The position numbers and the translations under genes are program-made. A stretch of DNA of 64,000 nucleotides from DATFVA01 sp963839165 (lineage in GTDB: Bacteria; Bacteroidota; Ignavibacteria; Ignavibacteriales; Ignavibacteriaceae): contig CAWIUG010000005.1 of assembly GCA_963839165.1 (NCBI GenBank), positions 496,001 to 560,000 on the forward strand, written 5' to 3'. Each line of letters begins with the position of its first letter. Within the stretch, counting starts at the first letter, position 1. Under the pieces are notes generated by a model. That model was not told where the DNA came from and did not search any database. It was given only the letters and a program-made list of their open reading frames with translations. Below, piece after piece: positions 46,632-54,583 of the stretch.

Positions 46632-47930
46632 TTACGGAGTATTTCTGTAAATCATCCTGGGGAAAGGAATAGTTTCCCGTATATGGTCCAGTCCGCAGAT
46701 CCAGGAGACAGTTCTCTCAAGTCCAAGTCCGAATCCCGAATGAGGCACAGAACCAAACCTTCTCAAATCAAGGTACCACTCAAAATCCTTCATCGGAAGA
46801 TCGTGTTCCTTGATCCTTTCAACGAGGAGATCTATATTATCCTCCCTCTGACTTCCGCCTATTATTTCGCCGTATCCTTCAGGAGCAAGAACATCAACAG
46901 CCAGCGCCAGTTTCGGATTTTCAGGATCCCTTTTCATATAGAATGCTTTAACCGCCGAGGGATACCTGTGAACCATCACCGGCCTGTCGAACTGGTTTGA
47001 TATGATGGTTTCATCCGGGGCACCGAAATCGTTGCCGTATTCAAACTCGCTTCCGTTCTTCTTCAGAATTTCCACTGCTTCGTCATACGAGATTCTGGGA
47101 AGCGGTTTTTTAACATTCATCAGGAACTTAGGATCTCTCTCGAGTACCTTCAATTCCTCTTCCCTTTCTTTAATAACCGTCTGCACTATATATTCAAGGA
47201 ATTCTTCGGCAAGGTCCATGTCATCGTTCAGATCAGCAAAAGCAACTTCCGGCTCGCACATCCAGAATTCTGTCAGATGCCTTTTCGTTTTGGATTTTTC
47301 AGCACGGAAAGTAGGACCGAAAGTATAAACTTTTCCGAGAGCCATAGCTCCTGCTTCGGCATAAAGCTGCCCTGATTGTGTAAGGTACGCTTTCCCCAAA
47401 TCGAAATATTCCGTTTCAAAAAGAGTTGAAGTACCTTCGCAGGAAGAAGGAGTTAAAATCGGCGGATCCATCAAAGTAAACCCGTTACCATCAAAGAAGT
47501 CTCTTATAGCTTTAACAATTCTATGTCTAACACGCAAAATAGCGACCTGTTTACTGGATCTCAGCCAGAGATGGCGGTTATCCATAAGGAATTCAGTACC
47601 GTGTTCCTTCGGGGTTATGGGGTAATCGTGAGTCTCAGATATAATTTTAAGGTCAGTCGCATCAAGTTCATATCCGCCGGGAGCTCTCTTCTCTTCCTTA
47701 ATTTTTCCTGTTATCTCAATTGATGACTCCTGCCCGGTCTTTCCTGCTAACTCAAAAACTTCTTCAGTAACATTTCCTTTAAAAAATACACATTGAAGAT
47801 AGCCTGTTCCGTCTCTTAAGATCAGAAAATGCAGTTTTCCGGCGGATCTTTTATTGTAGAGCCAGCCCTGTATCGTAATTTCTTTACCAACGTATTTCGA
47901 AAGGTCTGATATGAATATTTTGTGCATCAA
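46632..47930 (-). CDS. asnS: Asparaginyl-tRNA synthetase
   Basis: AsnS charges tRNA-Asn. The 432-residue class II synthetase has an N-terminal OB-fold (GWLYNKRSAGKLHFLILRDGTG), motif 2 (FGPTFRAEKSKTKRHLTEFWMCEPE) and motif 3 (GSVPHSGFGLGLERTVSWI), and the typical ending ETIPFPRMIYRNTP. Length and order fit AsnS better than AspS. It may be the first gene of the transcript that continues into nuoJ. Confidence 0.96.
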   Translation of the reverse strand: MMHKIFISDLSKYVGKEITIQGWLYNKRSAGKLHFLILRDGTGYLQCVFFKGNVTEEVFELAGKTGQESSIEITGKIKEEKRAPGGYELDATDLKIISETHDYPITPKEHGTEFLMDNRHLWLRSSKQVAILRVRHRIVKAIRDFFDGNGFTLMDPPILTPSSCEGTSTLFETEYFDLGKAYLTQSGQLYAEAGAMALGKVYTFGPTFRAEKSKTKRHLTEFWMCEPEVAFADLNDDMDLAEEFLEYIVQTVIKEREEELKVLERDPKFLMNVKKPLPRISYDEAVEILKKNGSEFEYGNDFGAPDETIISNQFDRPVMVHRYPSAVKAFYMKRDPENPKLALAVDVLAPEGYGEIIGGSQREDNIDLLVERIKEHDLPMKDFEWYLDLRRFGSVPHSGFGLGLERTVSWICGLDHIRETIPFPRMIYRNTP

Positions 47931-48053
47931 TTATCGTAATATGTTAAAAAATTTAATTGACAAATATAAAGAGGGGTGCATATAAATGCAAAAAATTAGC
48001 GAATTAAGGGATTAGTCCATCAGGCATTGCCTAACTGAGTGTAGATTTGAGAA

Positions 48054-48791
48054 TTAGTCGGTATTCATTCTCCCGAATAACGACTCTCCTTTTTCCCTGA
48101 TGTTTTTAGCCTGGGCAATTGCGGCTTCAAAATCATCACTATCGATTGCATCCATAGCTTCAACGATAAAATCTTTTGTTGACATACCGCCGTGAGAATG
48201 TGTTTTATCCGCCCTTCTCTGATGTCCCAATTCGGTATCAACCGAAGGAGGAATTATCTCAAAAACTTTCACTGTAGTATCCCTGAGCTGGTGCCTCAGT
48301 GACATTGTAATAGAATGTAACGCTGCCTTTGTGGCACAGTAAACCGGCATAAAAGCAATGGGTACAAACGCCAGTCCAGATGAAATATTTATTACCGCAG
48401 CTTCCTCTTTACTGGCAAAGTGTTCTGCAAAAAGTGAGGCAAGATGTATCGGGGCTGTAAGGTTTATTTCAATTTCATTGCTGACTTTATCTATATCAAC
48501 CTCTCTGGTCATATCACAATGAAGCTGGATGCCCGCATTGTTTATAAGTATATTCAGTTCAGGAAAGGTTTCAACAGCCCATTGAAAAAGTGCTTCTCTT
48601 TCTTCAACCACTGTTACATCGCACATCGTAGTAATGATGCCGGGAAAATCTTGCTGGATTTCCTGAAGACGGTCTTCCCTTCTACCGCAGATAATAACTG
48701 TGTTTCCCCTCTTTTCGAATTCCTCCGCGAAGCCTCTTCCGATACCTGAAGTACCGCCGGTTATAAGTATTGTGTTTCCTGTAGTCTTCAT
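48054..48791 (-). CDS. Short-chain dehydrogenase/reductase (SDR), DltE-like
   Basis: The 245-residue protein has the NAD(P)-binding TGGTSGIG motif near residue 12, NNAG (about 87), the catalytic Ser in INISSGLAF and the YCATK active-site motif. The overall layout resembles DltE-type classical SDRs. The substrate is unknown. It is separated from asnS by about 120 bases and starts near 48791. Confidence 0.88.
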   Translation of the reverse strand: MKTTGNTILITGGTSGIGRGFAEEFEKRGNTVIICGRREDRLQEIQQDFPGIITTMCDVTVVEEREALFQWAVETFPELNILINNAGIQLHCDMTREVDIDKVSNEIEINLTAPIHLASLFAEHFASKEEAAVINISSGLAFVPIAFMPVYCATKAALHSITMSLRHQLRDTTVKVFEIIPPSVDTELGHQRRADKTHSHGGMSTKDFIVEAMDAIDSDDFEAAIAQAKNIREKGESLFGRMNTD

Positions 48792-49217
48792 AAAGCAAAT
48801 TAAATATTATAATACACCCGAAGTTTAATATCAGTCACTTAAAAAGCAAATCCACGGGGCTGTCCCTGTTGTTTCCATCTTTTAACCTCAGAGAATATTA
48901 TGAGTAAAAACGGAGATACAACGTTTTCAGAACGTATTCAGATCGTTTTCAGAACGTATTCAGAATGTTTTCAGATGGTAGGTAGGTCGTATTTGGAATG
49001 GGATCATATAGCTGGATCCGGTCGTGAATCAATATTAATCACGTCCCGCTGTCATACATTGCAGCCCTACAGAGCCTGGTGTTGAACCATATCAATGTAT
49101 CCTGCCGCCTCAACATCACTCAGAAATACCCATCAGCTATTCTATTTTTTTGATTTGAGACCATCTTCCTTTAAGTTTCTTTTTCATATCTTTAACAGCA
49201 TAAAAATCCAGAAAGTG
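48792..49217. other. Intergenic region holding an 11-bp tandem repeat
   Basis: This is about 430 bases between the SDR gene (minus) and the ABC exporter (plus). A 61-codon frame at 48900-49085 overlaps the repeat and has no recognisable domain, so I do not call it. The only clear structure is the tandem repeat at 48922-48976. Confidence 0.5.
48922..48976. repeat. Five tandem copies of an 11-bp unit
   Basis: The unit CGTWTTCAGAW is repeated five times without gaps, two versions alternating (CGTTTTCAGAA and CGTATTCAGAT), with the last copy starting TGTTTTCAGA. The 11-bp period is about one DNA helical turn, so a multi-site protein-binding array is possible. A simple minisatellite is the plain alternative. 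Confidence 0.8.
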
Positions 49218-50171
49218 ATGAGATCCATAGATAACCGGGAGAATTCCCCTGTTGTAGAAGTGAGGGATGTCTACAAATCTTTTAAGACCGTAAAGGCCGT
49301 GAATGGCGTGAACCTTACCATTGAGCAGGGACAGTTTACCGCTCTGCTTGGTCCTAACGGTGCCGGGAAAACTACTCTCGTTGAGATGATAGAAGGAATT
49401 CAAAAACCTGATAAGGGCGATATCACTATTCTCGGGAAGAAATGGGAAGGAAACCAGAATGAGCTTCATCAATCAATAGGACTCTCGCTGCAGGAAACAC
49501 GTTTCATCGATAAGCTTACTGTAGAAGAAACTATGAAGCTTTTTGCCGGATTCTACCAGCTTGCAGATGAAAGAGTATATGAAATCATCTCTGAAATAAA
49601 CCTCGATGATAAAAAGAAATCCTATACAGTTAATCTTTCCGGCGGACAGAGACAGAAGCTTGCTCTGGGAATTGCACTTCTCAATAACCCGAAGCTCCTT
49701 CTGCTGGATGAACCTACCACGGGACTCGACCCCAACGCCAGGCGGGAGATATGGCAGATACTGCTTCAGCTTAAAATGAAGGCACATACATCTCTTATAT
49801 TAACTACACACTATATGGAGGAAGCCGAACAGCTGTGTGATTATATAATAATTATAGACGGAGGGAAGATACTTCTCGAAGGAACCAGAGAAAATCTGCT
49901 GAACTCCGATGATAAAAAAATAATAGAATTCACACCTGAAGGGTCGGATGCTGATATCAGCGAGTTAATGAGCGGACATTCGAGTTTTGAGGTAAGCTGG
50001 GACGAGAATCGCAGGAAGGGAACTATTACTATAGATGACGTTGAAACAGAATTGCCTGAATTTATCAATTATCTGAAGTCGAGAAAAATCCAGCTCAAAA
50101 ACTTTGAGAGCAGACGAAAGACCCTTGACGATCTGTTCACAACTTTAACAGGAAGACATCTGAATGCGTAA
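49218..50171 (+). CDS. ABC transporter ATP-binding protein of an ABC-2 exporter
   Basis: The protein contains the Walker A motif GPNGAGKTT, signature LSGGQRQKLALG, Walker B LLLLDEPTTGLDP and the H-loop in LTTHYMEEAEQL. Its C-terminal domain of about 80 residues is typical of ABC-2 exporters. I chose the ATG at 49218 (317 residues), preceded by AGAAAGTG; the longer frame from 49095 adds a 41-residue hydrophobic leader without family support. It ends in an 8-bp overlap with the permease start. The substrate is unknown. Confidence 0.94.
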   Translation: MRSIDNRENSPVVEVRDVYKSFKTVKAVNGVNLTIEQGQFTALLGPNGAGKTTLVEMIEGIQKPDKGDITILGKKWEGNQNELHQSIGLSLQETRFIDKLTVEETMKLFAGFYQLADERVYEIISEINLDDKKKSYTVNLSGGQRQKLALGIALLNNPKLLLLDEPTTGLDPNARREIWQILLQLKMKAHTSLILTTHYMEEAEQLCDYIIIIDGGKILLEGTRENLLNSDDKKIIEFTPEGSDADISELMSGHSSFEVSWDENRRKGTITIDDVETELPEFINYLKSRKIQLKNFESRRKTLDDLFTTLTGRHLNA

Positions 50172-51292
50172 CCCGTCGTTAAACCAGTTCTTCATACTCT
50201 TTAAAATGCATGCCAAAACATTGATGCGTGAACCCGGCGTTTTATTCTGGGGAATTGTGTTTCCACTGCTTATGGCGCTTGGCCTGGGACTGGCGTTCAC
50301 TCAGAAGCTTGATGTTGAACATAAGATTGCCGTCATTCAGAATACAGCAGCAGGTGTTGATTCAACTAACCGGTTTGAGTTATTCTTAAAAACCAGAACA
50401 GAAGAAACGCGCGACAGCGTTACTAAGATGCAGCAGCATAAAATTACGGTTTCTGATAGTAAACTGGGTAATAAGACATACGTCTTCGAAAACACATCTC
50501 GTCCCGAAGCAATGAAAATGCTTAAAGAGAGGTGAGATCAACCTGATAATCGAAGAGAAAAAGGACAGCGTTGAATTTCATTTCGACCCGGTGAATTCAG
50601 AGGCACAGCTTACTTACCTTAATTTATCAAGGGTGATAAATAATAGTAAGATTACTAAGAAAGATGAATCTGTAGTTCCACTTACGCTGAAAGGTACAAG
50701 GTATATCGACTTCTTCGTCCCCGGCCTCATAGCAATGGGGATGATGATGTCATCAATCTGGGGACTCGGCTACGGTATTATAGAGAACAGATCGAAAAAA
50801 CTTCTGCGAAGGATGATCGCTACCCCTATGAAAAAATCGTACTTCCTGATATCCCTGATAAGCGTCAGATCGATAATGAATTTTATTGAAGCGGGACTGT
50901 TATTCCTTTTCTCTTATCTTGTTTTCGGAATCACCATCCAGGGGAGTATTTTAGCACTTCTCCTGATCTTTATTGCCGGGAACATAGGCTTTGCCGGTAT
51001 TGCAATTGTAACTTCGTCCCGCACCGCAAATCCTGAAGTCGGGAACGGACTCATCAACGCTATTTCTACCCCGATGATTGTTCTTTCCGGAATTTTCTTC
51101 AGCTATCATAACTTTCCAGATTGGGCTATCGGCTTTATAAAAATCCTCCCCCTCACCCTGCTGGCCGACGGCATACGAAGCATTTTCATTGAAGGAGCCG
51201 GCCTCCCCGACGTAATCATCCCCTTCTTCGCTCTCCTGATCACGGGTGTAATCTGCTTTTATGTCGGCCTTAAGTTCTTCAAGTGGTATTAA
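50164..51292 (+). pseudogene. ABC-2 type permease, split by a one-base frameshift
   Basis: The upstream frame (50164-50535) has the N-terminal membrane anchor (GVLFWGIVFPLLMALGLGLAFT) and part of the extracytoplasmic domain. The downstream frame (to 51292) continues with the rest of that domain and six helices, including the ABC-2 segment RTANPEVGNGLINAISTPMIVLSG. Removing one A at or near 50530 joins MLKE to GEINLIIEEKKDS and restores about 375 residues. The original reading stops at TGA 50533-50535. This is either a sequence error or real gene disruption. Confidence 0.88.
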
Positions 51293-51437
51293 CTGAAACC
51301 GGAAAATAATCCTGATTTCTGAACTGGTGCGTCCTCACACATTTTCATCTTCACACCTAATTTTATTGTTTCAAACCACCCCTTAACCCACATGATTTCT
51401 TGAAATTACCGAGTCAAAATAGTGTTGATATTTAATA

Positions 51438-52538
51438 ATGGAATTCAAAGTATTTAAAAAAACATTTCGAATATCCCGAAAGCTTTTAATCATAATAGGA
51501 ATTTTTTTCGTTGTTCTTATCGGGATAAGGATAGCGTTGCCCCACATAATCAAAAATTACGTAAATAAGGTACTTAGCAGTATACCGGATTACACAGGGT
51601 CAATCGGAGATGTTGATTTAAATTTGTGGAGGGGAGCATATAAAATTCAGGATCTTAAGTTATTAAAAACAACCGGCAAAGTACCGGTTCCTTTCTTCTC
51701 AGCAGATGAGATGGATCTGTCTGTCGAATGGGGAGCTTTGTTTGAAGGATCCGTAGTTGGTAAGATTACTCTTTACAAGCCCAAATTAAATTTTGTTTCC
51801 GGACCGACAAAAGAACAGTCGCAGCAAAGTATTGATACTTCCTGGACAGACAAGGTCAAACAGCTTTTCCCGTTAAAAATTAATCGATTTGAAATTATAA
51901 ATGGAGAAGTTCACTTCCGGAATTTTCATAGTGATCCCAAAGTAAATATTTATCTTGATAATATATACGCTGCGGCCACAAATCTCACGAACAGCAAGGA
52001 CCTGTCAAAATCTTTAGTAGCCTCAATAGAAGCTAAAGGGAACGCAATGCGTTCAGGGCATTTCATCTTAAAAGCTCATATTGATCCTTATGCCAAAGAG
52101 CCCACATTTGATTTGGCTGCCAAATTAAGCAATGTTGATCTGGTCAAACTCAATAATTTTATAAAAGCCTACGGAAAATTTGATGTCCAAAGCGGAACAT
52201 TCGAGCTAGTGGCAGAATTTGCAGCAGCAAAGGGAAAATTCCGTGGATATGTGAAACCTTTTTTCAAGAATATGAAAGTATTAAGCCTGAAAGAAGATAT
52301 TAAGAATCCTCTTAAGTTATTCTGGGAGGCGATTGTGGGGGCAGTTACCGGTTTATTTAAGAATAAAGAAACAAATCAGCTGGCCGCAAAAATTCCGTTC
52401 AGTGGCAGCTTTGATAACCCCTCCGCTGATATCTGGTCGACAATGGGAAGTGTTCTGGAAAATGCCTTCATCCGTGCACTGATTCCGCGTATAGAAGGTA
52501 CTGAGAATATTAAAAAGGTTGAAAACCAAAAAAAGTAA
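51438..52538 (+). CDS. DUF748/AsmA-like envelope protein
   Basis: The 366-residue protein has one N-terminal membrane helix (about 15-37), then a beta-rich region with LNLWRGAYKIQDLKLLKTTGKVPVPFFSADEMDLSVEWGALFEG, KLNFVSGP, FEIINGEVHFRNF and FDVQSGTFELVAEFAAA, the typical DUF748 pattern. Such proteins resemble bridge-like lipid transport proteins, but the role is not defined. It stands alone between the ABC exporter and the metal island. Confidence 0.75.
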   Translation: MEFKVFKKTFRISRKLLIIIGIFFVVLIGIRIALPHIIKNYVNKVLSSIPDYTGSIGDVDLNLWRGAYKIQDLKLLKTTGKVPVPFFSADEMDLSVEWGALFEGSVVGKITLYKPKLNFVSGPTKEQSQQSIDTSWTDKVKQLFPLKINRFEIINGEVHFRNFHSDPKVNIYLDNIYAAATNLTNSKDLSKSLVASIEAKGNAMRSGHFILKAHIDPYAKEPTFDLAAKLSNVDLVKLNNFIKAYGKFDVQSGTFELVAEFAAAKGKFRGYVKPFFKNMKVLSLKEDIKNPLKLFWEAIVGAVTGLFKNKETNQLAAKIPFSGSFDNPSADIWSTMGSVLENAFIRALIPRIEGTENIKKVENQKK

Positions 52539-52696
52539 GACACCTGAGAAGAGCGTTTTTTCATTTTTGACAATTATCAGATGTGAATATTTCCAAATTT
52601 GAGCATTTTTGTAAGTTAACTACACTATACCCATTAATTATCACGGGCACGGATATTGCTTTTAAAAGGACAATGTTATATGTTTATCAACTATTG

Positions 52697-53122
52697 ATGA
52701 AAAGAAAACTATTTATATCTGCCTTACTAGCGGTATTCCTGTTCTCAACAACCGGATTTCCGCTCGCAGTGCATATCTGCAGCATTAACGGGTTATCGTC
52801 TGCCTCATCCTGCAAAATGCATAAGGTTGTAAAGGAAGATCACAGCTGCTGCAAAAAAGAGGAAGAGTCCCCCGTTAAGCTAACTGTCAATCATTTCGAC
52901 GGCTGCTGCCAGCTTAAGGTAATTGATAAAAACCTGACCGACCAGTTCGTCACGACCACAAACGATATAAGCTTAAAATCCAGCGTTAAGTCCTCCCTGA
53001 CAGGTATAATTGATTTCTACAGCGCCCCCGATTTTATCGATAGTTTTACTTATAACGGCAATTCCCCTCCGCTTACTGCGGATAACCATCTCTATCTAAA
53101 TATCTCAGTCCTTCTCATTTAG
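52697..53122 (+). CDS. Small secreted Cys/His-rich protein (HYC_CC_PP-like)
   Basis: From the ATG at 52697 the protein has 141 residues: a signal peptide (about 1-24), then HIC, SCKMH, DHSCCKKEE and DGCCQLKV metal-ligand-like motifs, and a C-terminus with SPPL and a hydrophobic end. This pattern matches the small HYC_CC_PP-type proteins, which I recall near metal-transport genes in Bacteroidota. An upstream ATG at 52673 has AGGA only two bases before it, so the start is uncertain. Its place before cusCBA suggests a role in metal binding. Confidence 0.7.
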   Translation: MKRKLFISALLAVFLFSTTGFPLAVHICSINGLSSASSCKMHKVVKEDHSCCKKEEESPVKLTVNHFDGCCQLKVIDKNLTDQFVTTTNDISLKSSVKSSLTGIIDFYSAPDFIDSFTYNGNSPPLTADNHLYLNISVLLI

Positions 53123-53197
53123 TACCCTTACAATTTTTTGTTAATGGGACAGGTATACCTGCGCCCTCAGTTAATTCTTTGATTTAACAGGTTAAGT

Positions 53198-53212
53198 ATC
53201 AGACAATCTGAT
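53198..53212. promoter_or_regulatory. Inverted repeat before the cus genes
   Basis: ATCAGA and TCTGAT flank a three-base spacer, 25 bases before the cusC-like ATG. A regulator-binding site is possible, but the match to no known operator is claimed. Confidence 0.3.
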
Positions 53213-53236
53213 AAAAAAAATTGCAAGAGGATTTTA

Positions 53237-54499
53237 ATGAAAAGTGTAAAGCAGATAATATTTCTGTTATGTTTTTTAACCGTGCCGGGATTTATTTACA
53301 GCCAATCGCTGGATTCACTGACCAGCCTCGCTGTGAAAGTCAGTCCTAAACTGAAAATGCTCCAGGCCAAAAGTGAAGCTGCCGCAAACAGGATTGAGCA
53401 GAATTCTAATCTCCCGGATCCCACATTAACACTTGGACTGGCAAATCTTCCTGTTAACAGCTTCTCATTCACACAGGAACCAATGACAGGAAAAATAATC
53501 GGCTTAAGCCAGGGCATCCCCTTCCCGGGAAAGCTTGGTACTGCCGCTGATGCTGCCTCAATGGATGTGGATATAGTAAAGCAGGAATATGAAGATGCAA
53601 AGAATGAAATAATCAAAAATGTCAGCCAATCTTATTATGAACTCAGCTACGTCAGAAAAGCAATCTCTATAGAGCAGGAAAGCAGGAAGCTGCTGGAGGA
53701 TATCTCAAAAGTTGTTAGAACAAAATACGAGGTTTCCACAGCCAGTCAGCAAAACCTCCTTAAAGTTGAGCTTGAATTAACAAATATAAGCGACAAACTG
53801 GAAGATCTTAAAAGCAAAGAAGCGTCGATTACAGCAGATCTTAACGCGCTGCTGTTTCTTCCTTCGGATAACATAATCACAACACAGGAAATTCCTGAGA
53901 TAACTTTCCGGAAGTATACTGTGGAAGGTCTCGATTCTCTCGCTGTTCAGAACCGGGCTTACCTGAAGGGATTCCGCCTGGCTCAGGAAAAATCGCTAAT
54001 TCAGGAAAACCTGGCAAAGTATGACCGTTACCCTAACTTTAACCTTTCGGTTCAATACTCACAAAGGGATGAGATAGCAAAAACCAGTACCCCGCTTACT
54101 GATTTTTTCTCAGTGATGGTGGGTATCAGTCTACCTCTTAATTACGGCGGAAAGGTAACGGCCAAAATTCAGGAAGCGGAATCGATGCAGGAGGTATATG
54201 CTCAGCAATATGCGCTGTCCCGGCAGGTGCTTACTCAGAATTTCGGTTCATCTGTGGCAAAGCTTAATTCGATTGAACAACGGATCATACTCATAAAAGA
54301 AGCTGAATACCCGCAGGCGCAGCAGACATTTAATTCTGCTCTTTCCAGCTATCAGACTGGTCAGATTGATTTTATAAATGTTATCGATTCTCAAAGCAAG
54401 CTATATCAGGTGGAAACAAGTCTCTACCGTCTTGAAACAGATTACCTGAAAGAAATAGCCGGCCTTGAATTCTTAACCGGAACCAGATTTAATGAATAA
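53237..54499 (+). CDS. cusC: TolC-family outer-membrane efflux protein (CusC-like)
   Basis: The 420-residue protein has a signal peptide (about 1-22) and long coiled helices typical of the TolC fold: LDSLTSLAVKVSPKLKMLQAKSEAAANRI near the N-terminus, and NPTL-like NLPDPTLTLGLANLP, and TFNSALSSYQTGQIDFINVIDSQSKLYQVE near the C-terminus. It would form the outer-membrane exit duct for the RND pump encoded downstream. Gene order cusC-cusB-cusA supports this. Confidence 0.88.
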   Translation: MKSVKQIIFLLCFLTVPGFIYSQSLDSLTSLAVKVSPKLKMLQAKSEAAANRIEQNSNLPDPTLTLGLANLPVNSFSFTQEPMTGKIIGLSQGIPFPGKLGTAADAASMDVDIVKQEYEDAKNEIIKNVSQSYYELSYVRKAISIEQESRKLLEDISKVVRTKYEVSTASQQNLLKVELELTNISDKLEDLKSKEASITADLNALLFLPSDNIITTQEIPEITFRKYTVEGLDSLAVQNRAYLKGFRLAQEKSLIQENLAKYDRYPNFNLSVQYSQRDEIAKTSTPLTDFFSVMVGISLPLNYGGKVTAKIQEAESMQEVYAQQYALSRQVLTQNFGSSVAKLNSIEQRIILIKEAEYPQAQQTFNSALSSYQTGQIDFINVIDSQSKLYQVETSLYRLETDYLKEIAGLEFLTGTRFNE

Positions 54500-54529
54500 A
54501 TGTTATCCCAAACCTGTATGCATAACGAT

Positions 54530-54546
54530 CCTGAAACAAATTCAGG
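54530..54546. repeat. Short inverted repeat between cusC- and cusB-like genes
   Basis: CCTGAA and TTCAGG flank ACAAA. It could form a weak stem between the two genes; no further evidence. Confidence 0.25.
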
Positions 54547-54583
54547 TGACATTGTTGGTGACAAAAGAAATTAGGAGATAGAA

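Noticed and set aside
48922..48976. Possible CRISPR-like repeat
   Set aside because: Units are 11 bp, contiguous, without unique spacers, and no cas genes are present.
48900..49085. 61-codon frame across the tandem repeat
   Set aside because: Its middle is the repeat itself, and it has no domain or good ribosome site.
49095..49217. N-terminal extension of the ABC ATP-binding protein
   Set aside because: A hydrophobic leader is not expected in this cytoplasmic protein and the internal ATG fits the family start.
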